Counted from the first letter of the stretch, positions 53,510-61,323 are shown. The stretch: DNA of 64,000 nt from Candidatus Allochristensenella caecavium (GCA_904397865.1 CAJFOS010000011.1:1-64000); one strand, 5' to 3'. Notes: generated from the letters alone by a model not told the origin. Numbers and translations: made by a program.

Positions 53510-54363
53510 GACCATTCCTCCTTTGCCTGCAAAAGCAGCGGCATACTCAGATATGCCGCATAGGCCGCATAAAACAGCGGTGAAATATCCGCCGCCTGAA
53601 AAAACGGATAAAAAGCCGCTGTCCGCATGCCCAAGCATATGCCCGCCACGCTCGTCCCCGCCAGCAGTACCAGTATGCACAGCAGCACGCCGTCCCGCAT
53701 GCGGAAATGAAAAGGGGAAAACGCCGTCCGTTTCACCCCTGCGCCATATCCGCGGCTTCTCATCGCGTCTGCCGTATCCATGCTGTTTTCCAGGCTCAGC
53801 GCCATCAACACCGTTGCCGTCCGCACCCCGCGCCGTACCCGTTCCTTTCCCTTGGCCTGCGCGATGCCCAATCCCATCGCCTGCTGCGCCTGGGCAATCG
53901 CCTGCGCTTTATGCCGCGCCTGCGGAATCATCCGCATCACGATGGACATCAGCAGCGCCATCGTTGGAAACACGCGGCCACACACGTGCAGGAACCGCTC
54001 CGTTGTCATCAACTGATTCCAACATATACACCATAGCCATACGCTCATCAGCATCACCGCCGTACACCCCCCATACAACAGCGATTCCAGCGTAATGGGA
54101 TTATCCATGCACATAAACAGCACCGTCAATCCCCTGTGGTTGAACAGAGGGTTGACCAGCCATACCAGAAGACCCAACAGGCCCACGTGCCGCATAGCGC
54201 GCCCGTAGGCCTGCCAGTTCGTCAAATACACCGCATATGCACTGGCGCATACAAAGGAAAGAACGACAAAAGCCGGCTGCGCGGTCAGCATCGCGCAGAC
54301 CATCGCAACCGTCAAATATACAAAGATAACCCATGGATGATAGCTTTCAAAGGCGTTCCGCAT
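53482..54363 (-). CDS. ECF transporter T component
   Basis: A 293-aa membrane protein of the EcfT (CbiQ-like) family that couples the ATPase pair to the S component. About five helices are seen. The coupling segment reads SLENSMDTADAMRSRGYGAG, with the conserved Arg-Gly pattern that fits the ATPase groove. It begins one base after the DUF4430 lipoprotein stop and overlaps the ATPase gene, so the proteins are made together. Confidence 0.88.
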   Translation of the reverse strand: MRNAFESYHPWVIFVYLTVAMVCAMLTAQPAFVVLSFVCASAYAVYLTNWQAYGRAMRHVGLLGLLVWLVNPLFNHRGLTVLFMCMDNPITLESLLYGGCTAVMLMSVWLWCICWNQLMTTERFLHVCGRVFPTMALLMSIVMRMIPQARHKAQAIAQAQQAMGLGIAQAKGKERVRRGVRTATVLMALSLENSMDTADAMRSRGYGAGVKRTAFSPFHFRMRDGVLLCILVLLAGTSVAGICLGMRTAAFYPFFQAADISPLFYAAYAAYLSMPLLLQAKEEWSWKRFGFRG

Positions 54364-54364
54364 G

Positions 54365-55048
54365 CTATTTTACCGAAGCCCCGATATCCTTGCCCGCATC
54401 GCAGGTATACCGCCATTGAACGACGTCGCCCTGCTGCACGGTCTGCGCGCTGGCGCTTTTCTGCACAGCCCTTCCGTTCAGCAGATACATCCATCCGCTA
54501 CCTGCACCCGCATCGCCCTCGCCCAGCGACTGGATACCCGTTACGTATACATTTTTCCCGCTGCCGGATTTGCTCACGACCAGCCCGCGTTTCTTGGCCG
54601 CCGCCTGCAGCGCGTCATACACCGTGCCGCCCGCAGGGATTTCCACCGTCATCTGCGCTGCAATCACGCCATTGGGCGCGATTTTCAGCGCAACCGCATT
54701 GCCTTTTTCCACCGCCGTCTTGCAGTCAATTCCCACCGTACACGTCACCGTCTGTGCCTGCGGTGCCTGTGTGGCAGCAGGCTGGGCGGGCGCCTTTGTC
54801 GTTTGGACCGGTTGCGTCGCTGACGGCTTCTGCGTCGTGTTCCCCGTCTGCTGGGGGCGGGGCGTCTGTGTGCTGGTCGCCGCCGGCTGAACCGCCTCCG
54901 TTTGTGCAGGCGCGGGGGATTCTGCCGTCGGCTGGCTCTGGGCCGGCGGAGCGGAAACAGCCGGCTGCTCCTGCGCCGCGGGCGTACAACCCGCCATGCA
55001 TAGACATGCAACCAATACAGCCGCCCAAGCGCGTATCCATCGTTTCAT
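54365..55048 (-). CDS. DUF4430 lipoprotein, candidate cobalamin-binding
   Basis: A 227-aa exported lipoprotein. Lipobox MAGC with Cys21; a Pro/Thr/Gln-rich linker of about 75 residues, likely a wall-spanning arm; then a DUF4430 domain (about 100-225) with GWMYLLNGRAVQKSA and QQGDVVQWRYTCD, the W-x-Y-x-x-N-G and G-D-x-V-x-W-x-Y hallmarks. DUF4430 is related to the C-terminal domain of transcobalamin/intrinsic factor. Position between the anchored DUF4430-propeller protein and EcfT suggests it hands ligand to the transporter; this is inference. Confidence 0.85.
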   Translation of the reverse strand: MKRWIRAWAAVLVACLCMAGCTPAAQEQPAVSAPPAQSQPTAESPAPAQTEAVQPAATSTQTPRPQQTGNTTQKPSATQPVQTTKAPAQPAATQAPQAQTVTCTVGIDCKTAVEKGNAVALKIAPNGVIAAQMTVEIPAGGTVYDALQAAAKKRGLVVSKSGSGKNVYVTGIQSLGEGDAGAGSGWMYLLNGRAVQKSASAQTVQQGDVVQWRYTCDAGKDIGASVK

Positions 55049-55068
55049 CTTCGCGTGCCTCCCCTTTT

Positions 55069-55101
55069 ACAACAGGGAACCGGCCTGTTCCCGGTTCCCT
55101 G
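55069..55101 (-). promoter_or_regulatory. Intra-operon hairpin after anchored DUF4430 gene
   Basis: CAGGGAACCGG/CCGGTTCCCTG around a six-to-seven-base loop, without a good T run. It may protect the 3' end of the surface-protein message. Confidence 0.4.
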
Positions 55102-55112
55102 CTTGTTCTGTC

Positions 55113-57821
55113 TTAATGCTGTTGCTCTCTGCGCAGGCAGAGCCAGCAAACGCCAGCGCCCATTGCAAGCAGCATCCATGCCATCGGCACAACATCCCTC
55201 TCGCCTGTTTTCGGAATATCAGGCGTATGGCCGCCATCGTCCGTACCGGACGGAGCGCTTCCTTTCAAGGCAAACAGCAAGCCGCTGTCGTTGGTGAAAT
55301 AAAGGGTGCCGTCCGCTCCAGCCATCAGGCTCGCCGCACAGTAATTCTGGTCGGCCTGCGCGGGCGTATACAAAGTCTGCACGGCAATGTCCGCCCCTGT
55401 ATCCGTCAACACCTGTACGCGGCTGGTACCGTCGTTGAGCGTAACATACAACCGTACCACGCCTCCCAATACGCTCGCCAACGGGGAGGACTGGCTGTAT
55501 CCCCCCACCGAGACGCTCTGCAGCAGCGCGAGCGTTTGCTTGTCGCGCACCTCCAGCACGCTTTCCTCTCCATAAGCGCCGGAAACGAGCACATACAGCC
55601 GTTCGCCTACAACGACGGGGGTCGCTGTTGTTCCCAATCCGTTTTGCGTCTGTCCCTGGGCTTTGATGCGCAGCGTGCCATCCGCCTGTACCGCCACAGC
55701 ATACAGATGCCCTGTCTGTGTCGCTACATAAGCGCATTGCCCTTCCGCGTCATAAACCACGCCGCTTCGCACTCCGCCATCCAGCGCCACGGCAGACAGT
55801 ATCCGGTCGTCCTTGCGCGCATGGGAAATCAGCATACCGTCGTCCCCGGCAAACAGCACTGCATCCTGTGCAATCGCGCCGCCGCTCCAGTAATAGCCCG
55901 TGCTTTCGCCCGTTCCCCGGTGCGTCCAAACCGGAGCCTTGCTTTCCGTCGCCAGCGTCGGGTCTGTATCCGTCACATCATAGGCCGCGTACAACCCGTT
56001 GGTCTTGGTGGCGGATATATATTCCACCAGCCCCGTATACAGCATCCCATCATGGTACACCAGCGGTGCGCTGGCTTGATAGGTATCCTGAACGCTTTCC
56101 GTCACCCACAGCGATTCCAGCGTCTTGGCGTCCAGCGCCTGCACACGTCCTTGGTCAATCGGTACAAACAGCATTCCGTCTCCATAGGCGGCATAGGAAA
56201 AATATCCTACCGAACCGGCCAGCTTGGCCTGTGCGCATACCTGCCCGGCCGCATCCAGCACCAACAGCGTGTCGTTCACGCTGATATATACCTTTTCGTC
56301 AATCAAAAGCGGAGCCCCGATGGACGCCCATTGCAATTCACCCGCCAAGTTCTGCTTCCACTGCAGGGCCGTATGCGCGGCATCCTGCGGCGTCTGCGCC
56401 GCCGTTACGCCCTGATTGGGCCCACGGAAGGCGTCCCATTCACTTTCCAGCTCGCTCAGCGCTTGTGCAGGCGTGTGAAAAATCAGCGTGTATACCTTCT
56501 CCTCCGCGCCGTCGGTCACCCGTGCCGTCACCACCCGTGGGTTGCCGCCCTGATTGAGCACGTAGGTATCGCCTTGCTTGCCCGTTGCGCCCGTCACCTG
56601 CAACGCGCCGCCTGCCACCTTCTGCGTAAAGGCGATTTCCACCTCTGCGTCACGTGCCACTTTGACCGTATACGTCAGCGTATCCGGGTCAAATGCCAGC
56701 TCACCCTGGTTGACCTGTATATCGGTAATCGCGTTCGCTTCCGCCTTGACAGTAACAGAAAAGGTTTTTGTCTGTTCCTGTGTTCCGCGGCGAATTGTCG
56801 CCGTCAGTTCCACCGTAGCATCCGGCTGACCCAGAGCGGGCCGCGTCACCGTGCCGTCATTGGCCACCACCGCCGGGTTGCTGGATACCCAATCAATATG
56901 CGTCTTTCCGCTCGCACCGATGCGCGGCAGGTCTATATTCGCTGTATATGCCTGCTGCAGGGAAAGCGCCTGCTTATCCGCCTGCACCAGCGTTTCGTCC
57001 GCGCTGTGGTCGGCTTCCTTAACCGTCACCTGTGCATACGGGCGGGAAATATCCAGTGTCTGCGGCGTATAAGCCCGCACCGCCGTCAGCGGATATACCC
57101 CCGGCGTGTCAAAGGTCAGTACCGCCTGGCCCTTGGCATCGGTCACTGCGGTCTGCGTCACCGTGCTTCCGACAGCTCCGTCGCCGTCCGCGCCCGCTTG
57201 TACCGTCGCGCCGCCGAGCACCGCTGGTTGCTGGGCAAAATTATCGTATCCATTCAGCTGCACCAACAACGGGTCGCCTGCCTCCACGATATAAGCGTCG
57301 CGGTCGAAATCAGCCGTATACGAAGGCACACTCGGATAACTGCCGCCCCATACCCCGTAAATGACAATCGCATCGCCGGCTTGCACCGGGTATTCCGCTA
57401 TCCCGTAACCCCAACCCGTTTCGGGGTTAACCGGCGCCGCCCCATTGACGGAGAACATCCAATAAACGCCCTCTGCATTGCTTTCGCTTCCATTGCTGCC
57501 CAAAATGGCGCTCAGCCACCCGCCCGGCGCGGTGATATAACCCGTCATATCCTCCGCCGTAGCTCCCATGGTCTGTTCCATGTAAGCGGCTAATACGTGT
57601 AACGGGGTTACATACCCCGGGTCCGTCACGTCGGTCAGGCCATAGTCGGCAAGCGTCTTAGCCTGTACATCCATTGTGACGGGCTGCTGCAGCGTGCTCT
57701 CCGCAAATTCGATGCGCAGCGTCACTTGCTTGTCCTGCGGCGCGGCCCAGGCTGTCGGCATCATGCCCAGTACCAACAGCGCCGCAAGCAGCGTACTGAT
57801 AATTCGTCTTCTCTGTTTCAT
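55113..57821 (-). CDS. Wall-anchored DUF4430-Ig-beta-propeller protein
   Basis: A 902-aa exported protein directly under the cobalamin riboswitch. Signal peptide 1-26; DUF4430 domain about 33-158 (YWMFSVNGAAP, QAGDAIVIYGVWGG); Ig-like region 170-270; atrophied bacterial Ig domain 272-360; cadherin-like sandwich 363-450; PQQ-type beta-propeller about 485-855, with repeated blades (VYISVNDTLLVLDAAGQ, LFVPIDQGRVQALDAKT, AYVATQTGHLYAVAV, LYFTNDSGLLFALKG); sorting signal IPKTGE 869-874, helix and basic tail. Riboswitch control suggests corrinoid capture at the wall, either by the DUF4430 domain or the propeller. Similar domain mixes were not known to me as characterised. Confidence 0.9.
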   Translation of the reverse strand: MKQRRRIISTLLAALLVLGMMPTAWAAPQDKQVTLRIEFAESTLQQPVTMDVQAKTLADYGLTDVTDPGYVTPLHVLAAYMEQTMGATAEDMTGYITAPGGWLSAILGSNGSESNAEGVYWMFSVNGAAPVNPETGWGYGIAEYPVQAGDAIVIYGVWGGSYPSVPSYTADFDRDAYIVEAGDPLLVQLNGYDNFAQQPAVLGGATVQAGADGDGAVGSTVTQTAVTDAKGQAVLTFDTPGVYPLTAVRAYTPQTLDISRPYAQVTVKEADHSADETLVQADKQALSLQQAYTANIDLPRIGASGKTHIDWVSSNPAVVANDGTVTRPALGQPDATVELTATIRRGTQEQTKTFSVTVKAEANAITDIQVNQGELAFDPDTLTYTVKVARDAEVEIAFTQKVAGGALQVTGATGKQGDTYVLNQGGNPRVVTARVTDGAEEKVYTLIFHTPAQALSELESEWDAFRGPNQGVTAAQTPQDAAHTALQWKQNLAGELQWASIGAPLLIDEKVYISVNDTLLVLDAAGQVCAQAKLAGSVGYFSYAAYGDGMLFVPIDQGRVQALDAKTLESLWVTESVQDTYQASAPLVYHDGMLYTGLVEYISATKTNGLYAAYDVTDTDPTLATESKAPVWTHRGTGESTGYYWSGGAIAQDAVLFAGDDGMLISHARKDDRILSAVALDGGVRSGVVYDAEGQCAYVATQTGHLYAVAVQADGTLRIKAQGQTQNGLGTTATPVVVGERLYVLVSGAYGEESVLEVRDKQTLALLQSVSVGGYSQSSPLASVLGGVVRLYVTLNDGTSRVQVLTDTGADIAVQTLYTPAQADQNYCAASLMAGADGTLYFTNDSGLLFALKGSAPSGTDDGGHTPDIPKTGERDVVPMAWMLLAMGAGVCWLCLRREQQH

Positions 57822-57837
57822 GTCTTCCCCTCCGAAA

Positions 57838-57870
57838 AATCAAAAAACTCCGGCTTCTCTCAGCCGGAGC
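57838..57870 (-). terminator. Terminator of cobalamin riboswitch expression platform
   Basis: CTCCGGCT/AGCCGGAG stem followed on the minus strand by TTTTTTG, between the aptamer and the start of the anchored gene. Ligand binding would favour this terminator. Confidence 0.85.
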
Positions 57871-57916
57871 GCGCAGCAAATAAACCGCGTCCTTCCCGCC
57901 GAAAGAGCCTTTTCTC

Positions 57917-58087
57917 GCCAACAGGCAGGTCTTCCGGCTTGGGGTTCATGCGGAAGAAACCTCCTTCCCAATGCATGTGCATCAGTGGATGGCGTTGGCC
58001 CGGTTCCCTCCCTCACCCTTTACGGCAGCGGGGGCTGCGTCTGCTTCGCACAGACTTCCCTATTCTCCATTTTCATGGCACCTGTCG
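57917..58087 (-). promoter_or_regulatory. Cobalamin riboswitch aptamer
   Basis: On the minus strand the conserved elements follow in order: GACAGGTGCC, AATAGGGAA, GTGCGAA, GCCCCCGCTGCCGTAA, CCACTG, GGGAAGG and the final AAGCCGGAAGACCTGCCTG. This is the adenosylcobalamin-type (B12 element) class. It precedes the terminator at 57838-57870 and controls the operon 57821-51219. Confidence 0.95.
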
Positions 58088-58172
58088 GTATGGGACGTTC
58101 ATCGTCCTTTTGTATTCTATCACACTCTTCTTTGCCTGCGGAAAAAACTTTCGTGCATTTGCCCTGTTTGCA

Positions 58173-58199
58173 CAAAAAACACGGCCTGAACGGCCGTGC
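58173..58199 (-). terminator. Terminator after SGNH hydrolase gene
   Basis: CACGGCC/GGCCGTG stem followed on the minus strand by TTTTTTG. Confidence 0.8.
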
Positions 58200-58218
58200 A
58201 TATGGGGTGTCGCTTATT

Positions 58219-58902
58219 TTACAGGTATGCGCACGCTTGCTGTTCAATGGCCTGCGCAATGAGTGCATGCCCTTCTTCATTGGGGTGAATGCCGTCCTTA
58301 CACAAATAGTTTCGGTAATCCTGTGTGCACAAAAATGCCGCGCGGATATCAATCACAGGCACGCGGTATGCCTTGGCCAACAACACCACCGCCGCGCTGT
58401 ACATCGCCTGCCAGCGGTAAATGTGCTCAACATCCCCTAAAAACTGTAAGATATTGTCTGCGTTCAATCCCCGGCTCAGCTGCACAAAATAGCGTTGCGC
58501 ATCAATCGGCGGCAAACTCAGCGCCACGGGCCGGCCGCCGCGGGCGCGTACCTGTTCAATCATCCCTTCATACGTGCGCTGAAACTCCTCCAGCGGCGTC
58601 TGGCACACGTGCGGCGCCGAGGGATTTTCCGCCACTTCCGCCCAGTTGAAATTACAATCGTTGCCGCCAAACTCCAACACCGTATAATCGTATTGCGAAA
58701 GGTCGTCCGGCGTGTTCTGCAAAATCTGTCCGCCCTTTTTTACCGTAATTCCAAACTTGGCATAATTGGCCACTTTCCAATGGCGGCGCTGTTCCATCAG
58801 ATGAACAAAGCTCTGTTTGAGCAGCTGATAGCGGTTACGCGTTTCATCCAGCACCACGCCCCGCGCCAGCGAATCCCCAAATATGCAAACGGACTGCACC
58901 AT
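58219..58902 (-). CDS. SGNH/GDSL-family hydrolase
   Basis: A 227-aa hydrolase without a signal peptide. Block I is FGDSLARG with the nucleophile Ser, block III is GGND, and block V is DGIHPNEEGH with catalytic Asp and His. Such enzymes remove acyl groups from glycans, lipids or small esters. Cytoplasmic location suggests a small-molecule or intracellular ester. GGGAGG lies eight bases before the ATG. It is not cotranscribed with the B12 operon because a terminator follows it. Confidence 0.88.
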   Translation of the reverse strand: MVQSVCIFGDSLARGVVLDETRNRYQLLKQSFVHLMEQRRHWKVANYAKFGITVKKGGQILQNTPDDLSQYDYTVLEFGGNDCNFNWAEVAENPSAPHVCQTPLEEFQRTYEGMIEQVRARGGRPVALSLPPIDAQRYFVQLSRGLNADNILQFLGDVEHIYRWQAMYSAAVVLLAKAYRVPVIDIRAAFLCTQDYRNYLCKDGIHPNEEGHALIAQAIEQQACAYL

Positions 58903-58993
58903 TCCATGCGCCTCCCTGCCTTAATATAGTTTTTAATATTATATTATATGATTTTTATTATGTCAATTTGCCTTCTAAAATATACGCCCGTTA

Positions 58994-59023
58994 TTTACAA
59001 GTCTGGAACAACGATGGTACACT
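58994..59023 (+). promoter_or_regulatory. Promoter of DUF1836 gene
   Basis: TTTACA, 18-bp spacer, TACACT, about 30 bases before the start codon. Confidence 0.5.
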
Positions 59024-59051
59024 ATTAAAATAATGAGAGGAGGCCCATCAT

Positions 59052-59600
59052 ATGGATTCGCTGCAACCACTCAAACATATGCTGCAAACCGAACGCCCCG
59101 TGCACTGGGAAGAGCTGCCCGATATCGACCTTTATCGGGACCAAGTGCTCAACTATATGCCGCGCCAGCAGGTCACGCGGCCATGTGAAACACCGCTGAC
59201 CGGCGCGATGATTAACAACTATATCAAAATGGGCCTGGTGCCTCGCGCCAATGGCAAGCGCTACACCAAAGAGCACCTGGCTTATCTGACGGCCATCTGC
59301 GCGCTCAAGCAGGTACTCAGCGTCAGCGACGTTGATTTTCTGTTCAAACAGGCGGCGCTGGACCCACAGCTGGACGCCAAAACCTTTTATGAAACATACT
59401 GGAGTCTGCTCGATGCCTCCCTGCACCAGACTGCCGGGCAGATTGTCGAAGACAGCCCGGAGGACCAATGGGCCGCGATTGCCCTGCGGCTCGCTGTCTC
59501 CAGTTATACCCAGAAACTGGCCTGCGAACACCTGCTCGATTTACTCCGCCAGCGGGAGGAAGCCAAAAATCCGCCGCCCAAAGGCGGCAAAACCAAATAA
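59052..59600 (+). CDS. DUF1836 family protein, MerR-like helix
   Basis: A 182-aa cytoplasmic protein of the DUF1836 family found in Firmicutes. The segment LTGAMINNYIKMGLVPRANGKRYTKEHLAYLTAICALKQVLSVSDV resembles a MerR-type winged helix, so it may bind DNA, but no role has been shown. GAGGAGG precedes the ATG with eight bases between. It ends at a terminator and seems to be a single-gene transcript. Confidence 0.82.
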   Translation: MDSLQPLKHMLQTERPVHWEELPDIDLYRDQVLNYMPRQQVTRPCETPLTGAMINNYIKMGLVPRANGKRYTKEHLAYLTAICALKQVLSVSDVDFLFKQAALDPQLDAKTFYETYWSLLDASLHQTAGQIVEDSPEDQWAAIALRLAVSSYTQKLACEHLLDLLRQREEAKNPPPKGGKTK

Positions 59601-59626
59601 CCCGCTCCCTCGTTCGTACGTACCGC

Positions 59627-59662
59627 GGGCGTCTTGGCCAAATCAGGACGTCCCTTTTTTAT
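59627..59662 (+). terminator. Terminator after DUF1836 gene
   Basis: GGGCGTC/GACGTCCC stem followed by TTTTTT. Confidence 0.75.
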
Positions 59663-59739
59663 ACAAAGCGGCGCTCGTTTCACAAGCCGGATGAAACCGA
59701 ATGCCGCGTTCATTCCCTTTTGTTTATAAGGAGTTTTGG

Positions 59740-60672
59740 ATGAAACACGCTCGATTCGTTTTTGCATTTCTCCTCTTGTTCATCTGCGTGCTGCCGGGCG
59801 GGTGTGCAGGGACTCCCCCCGCCTCCATCGAACCAACGCCGGTTTTCACCCCTGCCCCATCGCCCGCACAAACGCAAGCGGCCTCTGCCATTCCGGTGGA
59901 TTGGTCGAATTATTTCGATGGCTTGAATGGAACCGCCGTTCTGTACAATCCCATGGGGCGCCAATATAGCATCTACCATCCTGAACTGGCCGATGTGCGC
60001 CGTTCACCCTGTTCCACGTTCAAAATCGTCTCCTCCCTGATTGCTTTAGAAGACGGCGTCCTCACGCCGGACGATTCCGTTCGTCGCTGGAGCGGCGAAC
60101 GTTTCTGGAACCCGGATTGGAACCGTGATATTGATTTTTCCTCTGCGTTTCGCACTTCATGCGTGTGGTATTTCCGCCAGCTCATCGATGATATCGGCCA
60201 GCCGCGCATGCAGCAGGCACTGGATGCGCTGGGCTACGGCAACGGCGATATTTCCGATTGGCAGGGGCGGCTGAACACCAACAACAGCAACCCCGCTCTG
60301 ACCGGTTTTTGGATTGAATCCTCCCTGAAAATCTCACCCAGAGAGCAGGTCGACGTCATGGCGCGTATCTTCGGCGATGACAGCCCTTATGCGCCCCAAA
60401 CGCGCGAACAGCTCAAACAGGTCATGCTTGTAAGCGAACCGGCTCCCACAGACGTACTGACCATCTATGGCAAGACCGGCATGGGCAAAGCTGAGGGTGT
60501 TGTCGTAGATGCCTGGTTCACCGGTTTTGCGCAGATGCAGGCCGGGCCGGTCTACTTCTGCGTCTATTTGGGCCAAACCCCGGACGCGGACGTGTCCAGC
60601 ACCAAGGCAAAGGATATCGCCTGCCGTATTCTGACGGATTTGGCCCGGACGCCCGCCGCCACACAACCCTGA
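59740..60672 (+). CDS. Class D beta-lactamase-like lipoprotein
   Basis: A 310-aa exported lipoprotein with lipobox LPGGC (Cys22). The serine beta-lactamase/transpeptidase fold is complete: nucleophile Ser92 in STFK (92-95), SCV (140-142), YGN (166-168), a Trp near 191, and KTG (245-247). STFK with YGN and KTG is the class D (OXA/CDD) pattern, including the Gram-positive enzymes of C. difficile and bacilli. It may hydrolyse penicillins at the membrane surface, or sense them like BlaR. No blaI/blaR gene is adjacent. AAGGAG lies before the ATG. Confidence 0.88.
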   Translation: MKHARFVFAFLLLFICVLPGGCAGTPPASIEPTPVFTPAPSPAQTQAASAIPVDWSNYFDGLNGTAVLYNPMGRQYSIYHPELADVRRSPCSTFKIVSSLIALEDGVLTPDDSVRRWSGERFWNPDWNRDIDFSSAFRTSCVWYFRQLIDDIGQPRMQQALDALGYGNGDISDWQGRLNTNNSNPALTGFWIESSLKISPREQVDVMARIFGDDSPYAPQTREQLKQVMLVSEPAPTDVLTIYGKTGMGKAEGVVVDAWFTGFAQMQAGPVYFCVYLGQTPDADVSSTKAKDIACRILTDLARTPAATQP

Positions 60673-60733
60673 CCCTCGGCTTTTTTCCTGGCGCCCACCC
60701 GTCCGAAACCAGTTCATACACGGCGCCTTGCGC

Positions 60734-60835
60734 TCACTCGACGGCCTTGTGTCGGGCCAATGCTGACCACTTGGCCACCATCGGCCAACGCCGCTTGTTC
60801 GCCAATTGTAACAGGTCGGCGCCACTCGCTTTCAT
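60734..60835 (-). CDS. Possible 33-aa protein coupled to preceding small gene
   Basis: A minus-strand frame (MKASGADLLQLANKRRWPMV and a basic tail) whose ATG overlaps the stop of the 49-aa gene as ATGA. Translation would be coupled. The product is basic and helical. There is no independent ribosome site or homology known to me, so it may be chance; it is listed because of the exact overlap. Confidence 0.3.
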   Translation of the reverse strand: MKASGADLLQLANKRRWPMVAKWSALARHKAVE

Positions 60836-60981
60836 CCTGCTTCGTTCCCGCCTTCCGGCGGGAATTGTTCGCCTTGGTCCATATACATTGGTTCGGCTTT
60901 TGCCTGCGCCTGCGCCAACCGTTCGATTGCAATGGAGATTTCGTTGAACAAAAAGAAATACATTTCCTTATAATCCATCAT
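60832..60981 (-). CDS. Small conserved-looking 49-aa protein
   Basis: A 49-aa protein starting MMDYKEMYFFLFNEISIAIE, with AGAGG seven bases before the first of two ATG codons. The N-terminal part resembles a widespread small protein of gut Firmicutes (MDYKxMYxxLFNxxTxAIxxL), known from annotation but without function. The C-terminal half (AQAQAKAEPMYMDQGEQFPP) is variable and ends in a Gly-rich tail. It is transcribed away from the XRE regulator. It is too short for many gene callers. Confidence 0.65.
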   Translation of the reverse strand: MMDYKEMYFFLFNEISIAIERLAQAQAKAEPMYMDQGEQFPPEGGNEAG

Positions 60982-61004
60982 TCAAATTCCTCTTCGTTTA
61001 TACA

Positions 61005-61033
61005 TTGCACCTATATAGGTGCAGTTTTATCAT
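61005..61033 (+). promoter_or_regulatory. Promoter of XRE regulator
   Basis: TTGCAC (61005-61010), 17-bp spacer, TATCAT (61028-61033). The palindromic operator overlaps the -35 and spacer. Confidence 0.6.
61006..61023. promoter_or_regulatory. 18-bp perfect palindrome overlapping promoter
   Basis: TGCACCTATATAGGTGCA is a perfect inverted repeat in the divergent region between the 49-aa gene and the XRE gene. It overlaps the XRE promoter, as expected of an autoregulatory operator. Confidence 0.65.
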
Positions 61034-61093
61034 ATCCGCCTGTTACCATCAACACGAACTTCCATTTTGCATAGCGGAAAGGGCGGAGGAACG

Positions 61094-61318
61094 ATGGACT
61101 TTTCATACGATTATCAAATCGGGCAGAAAATTCGTTCCCTGCGCCTTGCACAGTCGCTCTCGCAAGAACAGCTAGCTGCCAAACTGCAAACCGCCGGCTG
61201 TGATATCACTCGCAGCGGCCTTGCCAAAATCGAAGCCGGCCAGCGCCACCTGTATGCCGCGGAAATACGGGCGCTGCATCTGGTGCTCGGCGTTCCGTAC
61301 GATGCGCTCTTTGTCTGA
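61094..61318 (+). CDS. XRE-family helix-turn-helix regulator
   Basis: A 74-aa protein consisting of one HTH_3 (Cro/C1-type) domain: IGQKIRSLRLAQSLSQEQLAAKL, SGLAKIEAGQRHLYAAEIRALHLVLGV. No effector domain. GCGGAGG lies four bases or so before the ATG. It probably controls itself and the divergent small gene by binding the palindrome at 61006-61023. A strong terminator follows. Confidence 0.85.
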   Translation: MDFSYDYQIGQKIRSLRLAQSLSQEQLAAKLQTAGCDITRSGLAKIEAGQRHLYAAEIRALHLVLGVPYDALFV

Positions 61319-61323
61319 AATAT

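Noticed and set aside
54996-57593. An 865-codon plus-strand frame antisense to the anchored DUF4430 gene
   Set aside because: Arg/His/Cys-rich shadow of a well-supported gene.
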